A program made the position numbers and the translations under genes. 42,852 bases of DNA, from positions 1 through 42,852 of the forward strand of contig JADYXS010000112.1 in the NCBI GenBank assembly GCA_021772155.1, in the 5' to 3' direction. Positions 8,031 to 17,200 of this stretch are shown here, in pieces (position 1 is the first letter of the stretch; every line of letters starts with the position of its first letter). Source of the DNA: Candidatus Obscuribacter sp. (GTDB lineage: Bacteria; Cyanobacteriota; Vampirovibrionia; Obscuribacterales; Obscuribacteraceae). Under the pieces are notes generated by a model. That model was given only the letters and a program-made list of their open reading frames with translations, ran no database searches and had not been told where the DNA came from.

Positions 8031-8309
8031 ATGAACAATAAGCTATTCGTTGGAAACCTTTCGTATCGGCTCTCCGAAGAAGAACTCGAAGCTTTATTTG
8101 CACAGTTTGGCACTGTGGTCTCGTGCTCCATGCCAACTGATCGCGATACAGGCAGAAAGCGGGGCTTCGCCTTCGTCGAGATGTCAAAGCAAGACGAGGC
8201 AGAAGCTGCAATTCGCGGGCTTAATGGCCGTGAAATTGAAGGCAGAGCCATATCGGTCAGCATCTCACAACCGAAGCCCAAAGGCGGCGGTGGCGGCGGT
8301 CGGTACTAA
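8031..8309 (+). CDS. RRM-type RNA-binding protein with glycine-rich tail
   Basis: A 92-aa single-RRM protein. RNP2 is LFVGNL (residues 5-10) and RNP1 is RKRGFAFVEM (about 43-52), both with the aromatic residues that stack on RNA bases. The tail is PKPKGGGGGGRY. This architecture is the cyanobacterial Rbp type, whose members bind single-stranded RNA and are often cold- or stress-regulated; the regulation here is not known. The 141-bp upstream gap contains an AT-rich GATAATATTT that could be a -10 region. There is no Shine-Dalgarno sequence; a tandem GTAATCA sits in its place. Confidence 0.93.
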   Translation: MNNKLFVGNLSYRLSEEELEALFAQFGTVVSCSMPTDRDTGRKRGFAFVEMSKQDEAEAAIRGLNGREIEGRAISVSISQPKPKGGGGGGRY

Positions 8310-8377
8310 ATCTGGCTTGAACCATCTTTGATGCGCCGGTAGCAATTATTATCGACGTTTTAAGATTCAAGGTAAAA

Positions 8378-8400
8378 AGCTCCTCCGTTCTGGGGGAGCT
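8378..8400. terminator. Hairpin downstream of the RRM gene
   Basis: AGCTCCTCC and GGGGGAGCT pair over 9 bp (one G-U) around the loop GTTCT. On the minus strand the stem is followed by TTTTT, on the plus strand by AAACCTGTTTT. It is therefore a better terminator for leftward transcription from the lipoprotein gene, with possible bidirectional use. Confidence 0.55.
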
Positions 8401-8506
8401 AAACCTGTTTTAAGGTCGATTAAAAATGGGCCGTTCTGGGGGTGTCTTCGGTTTGGGCCAGCACGTGTAAATCAAGCCCTGCTGGCAATTGGTGTACCTA
8501 TTCATT

Positions 8507-8540
8507 TGGTCAACCGATATCGGTTGACCATTTTGTTTTT
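8507..8540 (+). terminator. Intrinsic terminator made of a perfect 24-bp palindrome
   Basis: Positions 8507-8530 are a perfect 24-bp palindrome, forming a 10-bp stem (TGGTCAACCG) with an ATAT loop. It is followed by TTTTGTTTTT on the plus strand. This fits a rho-independent terminator for rightward transcription, most simply that of the RRM gene 200 bp upstream. Confidence 0.7.
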
Positions 8541-8609
8541 CGGATTTTTTTGTGAAGTTCCAACCCTGGGAGTAGGACGTGAAATTGTCCACTTGCCTGA
8601 AACTTCTAA

Positions 8610-8774
8610 GACGCAAGTCAAACGGTTTCAGCAAGAGTTGGAGATCAAGCGTTTAATGACTCAGCCGAATGTGGTGCCTCGACGAGCGGCGCGATCGGCT
8701 TTGTAAGTGTCTTGAATCAGGGTTCTACGTATTGGTTCGAGCTTCCGAAAGCTGAAACCAAAGTACGTTCGTAA
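8610..8774 (+). pseudogene. Remnant of a sensor histidine kinase C terminus
   Basis: A 54-codon stretch, open after TAA at 8607 and ending with TAA at 8772, has no start codon of its own. Its last part reads GAIGFVSVLNQGSTYWFELP, which matches the usual end of the HATPase domain of histidine kinases (G-x-I-G-x-x-S, then GSTFWFELP). No H-box, N-box or G-boxes remain upstream. Together with the terminator at 8507 this suggests a decayed or deleted kinase gene. A chance resemblance is less likely because of the exact GST-W-FELP ending. Confidence 0.5.
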
Positions 8775-9344
8775 TCACCTTTCAAAGATCATCATCCGAT
8801 CAAAATATTCATCGCCGTGTGGACCGTCAATCTTACGTAGAAAGCTAGCGGAAGGCTCGCTGATCTTGGCATTGGTGCCCCATGTGGTTGCCCATGCCTG
8901 TCCTTTCAACCGCTTAGCTTTTACTTCTTCTTCAAGCTTTGTGTAGTTCAAATTCTGAGCAGTCATAGTCTTGTCTTTAAAAGCGTAGCGAAAAATCGTG
9001 TATCGCGGTTCACAGTCTGAAGGCGAAGTGGCGTTCGCGATTCCAGGACGTGCTTCTTGAACTTCAACGCTGGCGTAATTGGCGTTCTTGGTGCGCGTTA
9101 AGGCAACCGGATATGTTTGAACTTTCTTTTGTCCGTCCTGACTGTATTCGGTCTGAACAAGCTTATACCAGCCTTTTTCAGCCTGTGTCACGTCGATTTC
9201 CATCGGCTTATTTGGCTCATCATCTGAATGCCAGTGCCCGAGGATTCGGTCGTCAGAGTCCTTGCGAACCGACAAGGGTTTGTCTGTCGAGATGCAGGCG
9301 CTGAGCATCGGCAGTAACAACAGTAGAGGAACAATTCGTCGCAT
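8775..9344 (-). CDS. Lipoprotein of unknown function
   Basis: A 189-aa protein starting at ATG 9344 (MRRIVPLLLLLPMLSACIS). The basic start, leucine core and lipobox LSAC with Cys at residue 17 indicate a lipoprotein signal. An in-frame ATG 36 nt further upstream (9380) would add residues that spoil the signal peptide and is less likely. The mature part contains DDRILGHWHSDDEPNKPMEI and a WYKLVQTEYSQDGQKKVQTYPV segment, consistent with a small beta-barrel of the lipocalin-like or META-like kind; no family is certain. It has its own upstream region and no obvious operon partner. Confidence 0.75.
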   Translation of the reverse strand: MRRIVPLLLLLPMLSACISTDKPLSVRKDSDDRILGHWHSDDEPNKPMEIDVTQAEKGWYKLVQTEYSQDGQKKVQTYPVALTRTKNANYASVEVQEARPGIANATSPSDCEPRYTIFRYAFKDKTMTAQNLNYTKLEEEVKAKRLKGQAWATTWGTNAKISEPSASFLRKIDGPHGDEYFDRMMIFER

Positions 9345-9441
9345 AGTGACACCCAAGTGTGAATGGATGCATGATACCATTCACGCGTCGCAACAGAATT
9401 AGGCGAACAGTAATCGATTCATAGAACTAAAACGTCGGCGC

Positions 9442-9481
9442 AAACAAAGGAGGTGAGTCCAATCACAGCCCCTTTGTTTTT
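9442..9481. terminator. Hairpin enclosing a perfect anti-Shine-Dalgarno match
   Basis: AAACAAAGG (9442-9450) pairs with CCTTTGTTT (9471-9479), and an inner GTGA/TCAC can extend the structure. The plus strand continues TTTTTC, terminator-like; the minus strand copy lies 70-110 nt past the stop of the 9550-9951 gene. The loop side holds AAAGGAGGTGA, the full complement of a typical 16S rRNA 3' end. Only a tiny reading frame follows it. Confidence 0.4.
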
Positions 9482-9549
9482 CAATTAACTGGGCGCCGCA
9501 TCCGACGGTTTGGGAAGTAGGTCAACATTCTATGTTGCTACCCAATCGG

Positions 9550-9951
9550 TTAACGGATTCCGACCTTGTCGCGTTCCCGGGCCCCGATGTCTGCAGTTGA
9601 CGTCTTGGTTCCCTTGTAATCGGTGACGAGCCAGACCAGAGCTAATGCTCCGCCCATGACTACGAATAAATTTCTTGCTGCATCTGCTGCTGAGAAGTCG
9701 AATGCCCATGGTGAAACCATTGTGGCAAGCGCAGCGGACAATTCGATGCCACCGTGCACGGTGAACGGAATTTTCTTCACGACGCCTAAAGGGTAGCGAG
9801 TGATGAACGCGAGTGCGAATACTGCAACCGCTATTACATAACAAAGGATTGCGGCGGTTCCGGCTAGATTCAAAAACGATGGTGCCAGGGCAAAAATTGC
9901 AACGTAGCCGTAATCCAAAAAACCGTGGAGTTTCGGACTCAGAAATCTCAT
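9550..9951 (-). CDS. Small four-helix membrane protein, SPW-like
   Basis: A 133-aa integral membrane protein with about four hydrophobic segments (around residues 14-30, 32-52, 66-85 and 92-110). The SPWAFDF motif before the last helix and WLVTDY after it recall the SPW family of small bacterial membrane proteins. A strong AGGAGGA lies 7 nt before the ATG at 9951, which suggests high translation. The C-terminal 25 residues are charged and cytosolic. Function unknown. Confidence 0.75.
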   Translation of the reverse strand: MRFLSPKLHGFLDYGYVAIFALAPSFLNLAGTAAILCYVIAVAVFALAFITRYPLGVVKKIPFTVHGGIELSAALATMVSPWAFDFSAADAARNLFVVMGGALALVWLVTDYKGTKTSTADIGARERDKVGIR

Positions 9952-10101
9952 GATCGTTCCTCCTGCAAGTGAGAAAAGCGACGCTAAACGCTGTGATAAA
10001 GCTCCCGAGAATCGTCTGTGGGGTTATTTGTTTGGCTGTGGAGCGTTAAATGGTGGCCCATGGCGCTGAGCCTTGTGGAAAAGGTGGAATAACGGCTGTG
10101 T

Positions 10102-10425
10102 GTGAATCGAATCGCCGCCAGTATGAAGCTCAGCGTGACCGGCCTGACGGCCTTGGTCTTTGTCCTCTGGATTGCTCGACCATCCGAAGCTGGAGGCGTG
10201 GCGCCTGCAGATAACGCCACACCGATTTTACGGACGCCGACATTTTTGGATTACCTCCATTCGGAGCAGCCCGGTGAGGATAAGCTGCTCTATGGTGGTG
10301 CTGAGTACGATGCAATGACCGAGGGAATCGTCACTCTGCATGGGTTGCGCGAACTGCAAGGGGCGTTGGACCCAGAGGGGTTTGACAGCATCCTTGAGCT
10401 TGTCCAGCGTCGGGGGTGGACTTAA
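10102..10425 (+). CDS. Small exported protein of unknown function
   Basis: A 107-aa reading frame from GTG at 10102; an in-frame ATG at 10123 gives a neater signal peptide (MKLSVTGLTALVFVLWIARPSEA) and may be the true start. Neither has a convincing ribosome site. The mature part of about 75 residues is acidic (FLDYLHSEQPGEDKLLYGGAEYDAMTEGIVTLHGL). No family was recognised. Confidence 0.55.
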   Translation: MNRIAASMKLSVTGLTALVFVLWIARPSEAGGVAPADNATPILRTPTFLDYLHSEQPGEDKLLYGGAEYDAMTEGIVTLHGLRELQGALDPEGFDSILELVQRRGWT

Positions 10426-10774
10426 GTCTGGTCGGATTGATTTCAGGCGTTTTGTCAAACCTTTGAGCGAAACATTGCTGAGCTAAAGTGTCGTAAAAAT
10501 GAAAAACTGAAGGATATGAACGGCGCACGAACAAAAATGGATGAGCGGTTACAACATTCTAAATACAAGGTTCCGTTGTGAGCTATTTGACAGATCATCT
10601 GCATTTGATTGGAACTCCACCGTCGCAAGTGTCCGCGCGCAAACTTACTGGTGACAACGAAATTATTAGAACTCCGTAGTTTTGAATTCGCGCAGCATCG
10701 TTGTGAATACTGGCTCGGCCTTCAGGTCAGTCTCAATAACGGTCAGCTTTCTGAATCAGGCTTGCGACGCGTTT
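10426..10774. other. 349-bp gap between convergent genes
   Basis: No supported gene. A 21-codon plus-strand frame at 10516-10581 (MNGARTKMDERLQHSKYKVPL) follows AAGGAT closely, but the spacing is too short. No strong terminator hairpin was found for the leftward operon ending at 10775, nor any repeat shared with the rest of the window. Confidence 0.5.
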
Positions 10775-11266
10775 TTAGTCTTTCCAATCTCGGACTGTGC
10801 CGAGAATCGATTCTACATAATCACGATCTGAGGCCATCCGTTTTTGCACCGAAATGTGCAATTCATATCGGACGGATTCGAACTCTTCTGCTGTCAGCGT
10901 CATAAGCTGCTTGTCAGCCAGGCGTAGGGCTACGATCAGATCGTTTTCCAATTTTTCCGAGCAGTCCGGTGCATAGGCAAGCGCAATGTATGTGCCGTCG
11001 ACACCGGTCACTAGACCTTCAAGACGCATCCAGTGATCCTGGTCTGTATGGTCGATTCCAATCTGGATGCTACCCCCTACAGCGTACATGTCTAACAGAT
11101 GCAGAGGGCACTCAGGTGGTATCAGAGAAATTCCAATGTACAATTCGTTTGTCAGCTCGAACGGTTCGCGATTGGCGATTGGCCTACCGTGTGGCACTGA
11201 AGATTTATCCAATGGTGTTGCCTCAAGTTGTAAGATGTCCATTCTGTGATCTGGATTCTCGTGCAT
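10775..11266 (-). CDS. 163-aa protein coupled to the giant gene
   Basis: A soluble, acidic 163-aa protein of unknown family, with alternating beta and helical character (LYIGISLIPPECPLHLLDMY, then a C-terminal helix TAEEFESVRYELHISVQKRM). The start ATG overlaps the stop of the 3464-aa gene by one base (TGATG), so translation is probably coupled and the amounts matched. This position, directly after a very large YD-like protein, is where immunity proteins or chaperones of polymorphic toxins are usually found, but no immunity-family motif was recognised. Confidence 0.75.
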   Translation of the reverse strand: MHENPDHRMDILQLEATPLDKSSVPHGRPIANREPFELTNELYIGISLIPPECPLHLLDMYAVGGSIQIGIDHTDQDHWMRLEGLVTGVDGTYIALAYAPDCSEKLENDLIVALRLADKQLMTLTAEEFESVRYELHISVQKRMASDRDYVESILGTVRDWKD

Positions 11267-14200
11267 CAGCGCTCGGCCGGTCGTTGAGGCTGAGACCGTG
11301 TGGAATTCGGAACTGTGTTATCCGGCGTGTCCATCAACGAAATTTCTACACCGTCTCGAGCACCAGGACCGTGCGTCAACAGAGTGTCCGCAGCAGCGGC
11401 ATTGTGATAGCCACCCATCATGATCTTTTCGTCGCCACGCAGGTGATATGTGCCCTTCACCTGACGCCACTGTGCTTCGTTTGGTGTTTTTATATAGGTG
11501 CCATATGTGGAGCCCTCGTCGCGAATGTAATATTGACCATCAGCTGTTCTTCCGATCGTCAGATGAGTCCGAGAGAGACTACTGTTGTGGATAGTTTGAT
11601 GGCTGCGTCCAATCAACTGCTCTGCACCACCGGGCTGGACTTCAATTTCTCTTCCAGCAATTTTGAGCTTTTCTACCTGCTTAATCGGTTTGCCGGGTTT
11701 TCCAGCTTGTCCTTCAACTGTGATGTGGGCAGCACGATCAATATGAAGCGGAGCAAACTCTGGTGGGTGTGCAACGGCACCGAGCGCAAGATCTACTGGG
11801 TCCTTCCCGCCAGGAAGGAACTTCGATGTTAATGCATAGTAAGCATGTCTGTCAGTGAGCTTGCCTGGCTCTTTTACCGCACGGCTTTCATCCAGATACA
11901 TCTGCGGCCGACCCTGCTTGTGCGCTACGTTGGATCTGCCTCCGACCAGAAGAGCCAGATTGCCTTGCGCGTCGTATTCCAGCGATCTGCTTTCTATTCC
12001 AGCAGCGGTCTCAACTTGTCGCAGTTGCTCAGGAGTGAGTCTGTCACCTGGCTTCAGCCCCATTCGCGCATGTATGTGCTCTTGTAGGATTAGGTCGAGT
12101 TTGGCTGCCGGTGGCATTCCGTGTATTTGAGTGACATCGTAGTAATCACGAACGATACCCACACGGTTTGATGCGCCACCGATGGAATCTACGTTTCCTG
12201 TCGCTATGGGTCTATCAAGTGCTAGTCCCTTTTCGTGTAGCAATCGATCCAGTATTTTCTGGACCTTGGCGGCGTCTTCCGGTAAACGCGTATAGATGGT
12301 GAACGCTTTGGCCTCCTGTCCTTTGCCGGAAACCTGCTCTGCACTCTTGAGTCCCAGGCCTGCGTGTGGATCCATGGTCTTCCAGGCAATCACCAGCGAC
12401 TGCAATTCTGGGTCATTTTTGAGCGCCGGGAGCAGCGCTTCTTGCACTTTTCCGAGGTCTGCGCGTCCGTCAGTTGTTACATGAACCTTTACTGCGCCTT
12501 CAGGGCCGCCGTCCAACTTACCGTGGTACCAACCTTTTAGATAATAGAGTTGGTACTGCTGTCCATCGATTTCCACGGTCTTCGCAGCTCCAGTTTCTAC
12601 CGGTTTCATCCGCTTCGGGAATTCGTCTGGATTCAAACGTTTTGGAGCATCGGGCTGGTCCTTTGGCGCGCGCATCCATTGTGCCCGGGCTGCGTCAATG
12701 TCGTTGCTGGTCCAGTCAGTACGCAGCGGCGGATCATTACCGACCGGGCGACAGTCCAGTATCTCTTTTATTTCAGTGGCGTGCCGACTGCCGCTCAGCT
12801 TCGCCATCGCCTCCTCAACCTGGGTGCGCGAGAACGCACCACCATCGATACCATAATATACGAACTCGGTGAGGCGTCCTTTTCCGTGCATTGCTATCGC
12901 TAGATTTTCCAAAGTTACGGGCGGATTGGAGTTGGCGAGGATTGCGGCACTTATTGCAGCAAGGTTGCGACTGCGGACAACATCCACCAGATCTGTCATC
13001 GTTACCGCCTGAACTTCTAGCAGTTTGGAGGCAACGCTGTGCATCTGTGCGTCAGATGCCAGAGCGATTAGCTTATGCGGCGTAAATTGTTGAGGATTGG
13101 CCAGAATAAGTCCGTTTGCCACCTCACCTGCAATGCGTGGTGAGGACATGCGCATTAGGTCGTCGCCACTAGCCAATCCTCGCTCATACAGATGATAGGC
13201 AACGGTTCCGGCATGTTCATTGGGAGTGCGGGCCATCACTTCACTGATGGCTTCGTTCAGACGAGTGCGCGCTGCGGCAGGCGAGTCATAGACTTCGCTG
13301 CCGGGCACCCGTTTACCATCGCGAGTCTCGTAGCGTATAACCCGATTTTCGGCCTGTGCTTTTGTATTCGGGTCGCCAAATGCGCGTAGATCCTGAGCGT
13401 TGCGATTGAGATTTTCCATCGAATTGTTGAACCGAATTTGATTTGCATAGCCGTCCATCTCGCGTAGTTTTGACTCGATCAGCGCTGCACGAGCTGGATC
13501 CTTCGTGCGCAATTCCGGCATGTGCTCTTGCAGTGCCTTAATGCTGAGACTTTCTGAACCGCTAGCCGTGGTCTTCAAGACATCCCTCGTTTCCCGCGGG
13601 CCGCCGCGCACCAGATCAGTAATGTCACTGTGAACCTGACGTAGATTGGCTGATAGCTCGCTGCGTCGTGCACGAATTTCTTCCGTGGAGAATCTGTAGT
13701 AATCGCGGGACACATCACCAGCCAGAGCATTGGTGTCAAGCGAGCGGTTGCGCATTGAGTGTTGCATCATGGTCTTGCGACCATCTGCGCTCATTTTACG
13801 CAGGACGGTTGCTTGCTCCTCAAGCGCTCGTGCCAGAGCGGGATTGCCCTTTATGGCTGCGTCACCGATCACTGATGTTCGCTTTACATAATTAGCATGG
13901 TTTACTTCGCCAATCATCTCGTCGAGCATTTGCTGATTGCGGGCAGAGCTGCCCTTAGGCATCTCGACTTTGTTTTTCTTCATCCACGTGATCATCTGCG
14001 CATCAGTGACAGGGGAACCCAGCTCACCATTGGGACGCTCAGTCAGATATTTTCGTAGCGTATCGCGCATGAACCGCGCTTCTGATGTACCTGCAAGCAT
14101 GCGGTCCTGCAGTTTTATTTCGCGTTCTCTTGTAATCACTCCTAAGAATTTCCTTTCTGGAATTTCAACTACCCGCTTGCCACCTCGACCAGCGTTTGAC

Positions 14201-17200
14201 ACCACATCGTCGACTATCGCAGCGCGGAAGCCTTTCGGATCTGCCATCTGCAAAGCGGTTCGATCGAAGGTATTCTTGCGGTGGCGCACTTCGTGGGTGA
14301 CCGTTTTACTGGCCAAAGCCTCCGGATGGAGAGCAGCTACTCCGAGTACGTCCGTGCGCGGACTGTATCCGCCAAAGTTATTGCCACTAGGGTGTTCAAG
14401 CACGAGATTCTTTCGATCAACTAGGGCATCGGCAACATCATCACTTAATCCCATTCTACGCAATTCATTCCGTGCCTGATTAATAAGAGCGTCCTGAATC
14501 TGTTGATCGGTGACTGTCTTATCGCCTTCGAGCCGGCGGAGAATCAGATCGTCGACCGGGCTGGCGGCACCTTCCTTGGTGGCTGCCCCGGTGTGGGCAA
14601 ATCTCTCGACCGCCGGTTCGCCTGATGCAATCTTGCCGGAATTATACACACTGCCTGTAGGAGCGCCGACCGCTGCGTCTAATTTGTTTAAGCGTCTGGC
14701 GAGACTTGCGCCAGCGCCAAATAGTTGAACTCCAGTAACTATAGGCAGAGCAAGGCCAAGGGCCATGAGCACATCCTGCTTGCCGTTTTCGCTGGTGTAG
14801 GGGCGCTCTTCCAGCGCAGCAACAGCCATGCTTGAGCCAACTATACCAATAGCGTTAGTTGCAGTTCCCAGCGCCGTTGCGCTAAGGCGATTTACTGCCA
14901 CTTCCCTGGCGGTCGCCAAAACCTGGGATAGGGTGGATCGGGCGACATCGTCAATAGCCCCCGGACCAGCTTTGATCAATTTCGCCAGCAACTGTGTTTG
15001 TGCTTCAACTGACATTCCGCCCAGCTGATTTCTCTTCGCCAGTTGGGCCACCATCGATTGGAGGGCCTGGTCGGTGACCCCAGCACCGTGCGACATGCCA
15101 TTGCAATACACAGTCATTGTTGCTTCCGTGATCGCTTTGCGTGCTTCGATAGAGAGTCCGGTGAACGTTGCGTCGCTGAGTGCTTTTGTAGCAGCTTTGG
15201 TTGCGGCCATTTCGCCGAGCTGCATTGCAGCTGTTTTGCCGAGCTGCATTGTCGCACCGAAGTGTAATGGATCGGCGAAGTTTACAGCGGTTAGGATTGA
15301 GTATTTGACGAAGTCAGTCAGCAACTGCTGTCTGCCACGGTGCGTGTCGCCCATAAGTCCGTATTTGAGCCCGGCACCAACGACGCCGCCGGTCACTATC
15401 ACTCCGCTTGTGGCAACCAACGCTGCCAGGCTTGTGCCACCGGTAAACGGTGCCGCCACGATTGCACCGGCCATGATCACGCCGTTGATGATAGTTTCGG
15501 ATGTCGACTCCTTGGTCATGTGGAAGGATTTTGTTGCTGTATTGACGGCTGCCCATTGTTGCCGTAACTCTGCCGGCGTAAGGTCGCCGCGATCGAGCGT
15601 AGTTTGAGCCAGGTAGCGCTCTTGCAAAAATCCGCGTAGTGCTTCTTCGTGGCTGATATTGTAGCCCCGAGCTAAAGACGTTACCCAGCCGGTATTGGCA
15701 CGAGAGACAGCATCTGCGGCCTGGACTATTGTCAGGTCTGCCGACCATTCATCGATGCGGGTGAGTCGCACGAATTCGTGCCGGTCCGCTTTGTCCAGTT
15801 TTCCGAGAATATCGCTGCGCAAATTGCCGGTGTCACTTCCCCCGCTTTGGAATTTGCGCTGGTAAGCGTCTGCAAGTTGCGTTCTGGCAGGGACGTCGCC
15901 GCCCATACTGGCAAGAATTTGCCGCGCTTGCTCTTTGGTGACCCCAGCATCGAGAACAAATGCACGCAATTGAGCTTCCGGCGTCACTTTGCCTTCAGCG
16001 AGGATGGAACTGGCGAGCTGCTGCAACTTTGGGTCAGCAATATTGGAGAGAAGAGCATTGCGCTCTGCCGCGTTTCCTTTTAGTCGGGCTAGCGCCTCGG
16101 GGGTAGTATCCAATACTCCATCTTTGAAGTAGCCTTTTACGTCTAAATCTGGGCGAAGACTAGTGCCACCATCTTTTCCACCGGCGACGAAGATGATGTT
16201 CAACTCTTTCAGTGCATCGGGAGAGAGACCGCCCCGGGTACTATCGATCAGTCCTGAGATGAATTTTTCATAGTCCGTCGATTTATCGCGGTCGATGTCC
16301 GTGGCTGAACCCTTGGCGGGAACATAGGTTACTGCCGCAGTAGCTGCTTCGATGAAGCTTTGTTTGAAGGCTTGATCCGATTCCAGGCGCTTACGCAATC
16401 CAGGATCATTGCGCAGCGCATCTTGCACCATGCACACAGAGTCCTTGCGACTGCCAGATTTTAAGCCGGTTTTGATATTCAATTCGTCGACGATCGTTAT
16501 CGCCGGTGACTTTGGCAGATTCTCCTTGTCTGCGGCAATGTCCGCTAGAACGCGATTAATGGCTGTGCGCGCCGGATTTGCCGCGCCGAAAGTTTCGTCG
16601 AGATACTTTGAGACAATCTGCTGATACCCATCAGATTTGCCTCCAATCTTCGCGTTGTGGCGATAGTTTTGCCGGTCTTCGGGACTCATATTCTTAACGG
16701 CGTCCCACATTTTTGAACGGTCTTTACTGAAGGTGCCAGTGTTGTGATTGAGAGTCTCCCACAGTGAGCGACGCACTTCCTGTGAAGCGCCAAACAGATC
16801 TGTGCGATAGGTTTCGTATGCTATAACTCCCTGTTTGCCAAGGTCCCGGATGAATTGCTCACGCATCTCGCGGGTTTTCGATGGACTTTCGGCCTGCATT
16901 TTCTCAAGTTCACGGGCGACTGCTCGACCTTCCATAAATTGACGGAACGTCTCGTTCTTACTGTAAGCTTCGAGTTGCCTCTTCTGGTCCGCGTGCAATC
17001 CATCGGAGGTGTGACCCTTTTCGAGTTTGGCCCGTAAATGAAAACCGGCAACCAGATCGCGGAACTCGCCTTCCGGAATGTTCCGTAGCGCAGGAACCAA
17101 CTCATGCAACTTGGCCGAATCCGTATCTGCAGCCCGAGCAATGTCCAGTGCGCGGCCGATCTTACCGTCGATCATTGCCTTGGCTTTGCCGACATAGTCG

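Noticed and set aside
8506-8706. Plus-strand frame starting within the palindrome
   Set aside because: Its first codons form the terminator itself; the peptide matches nothing, and the kinase-like remnant is in another frame.
10969-11832. Open plus-strand frame of 287 codons
   Set aside because: It lies opposite the giant gene and the 163-aa gene; composition is Cys/Arg-rich shadow sequence with no start signal.
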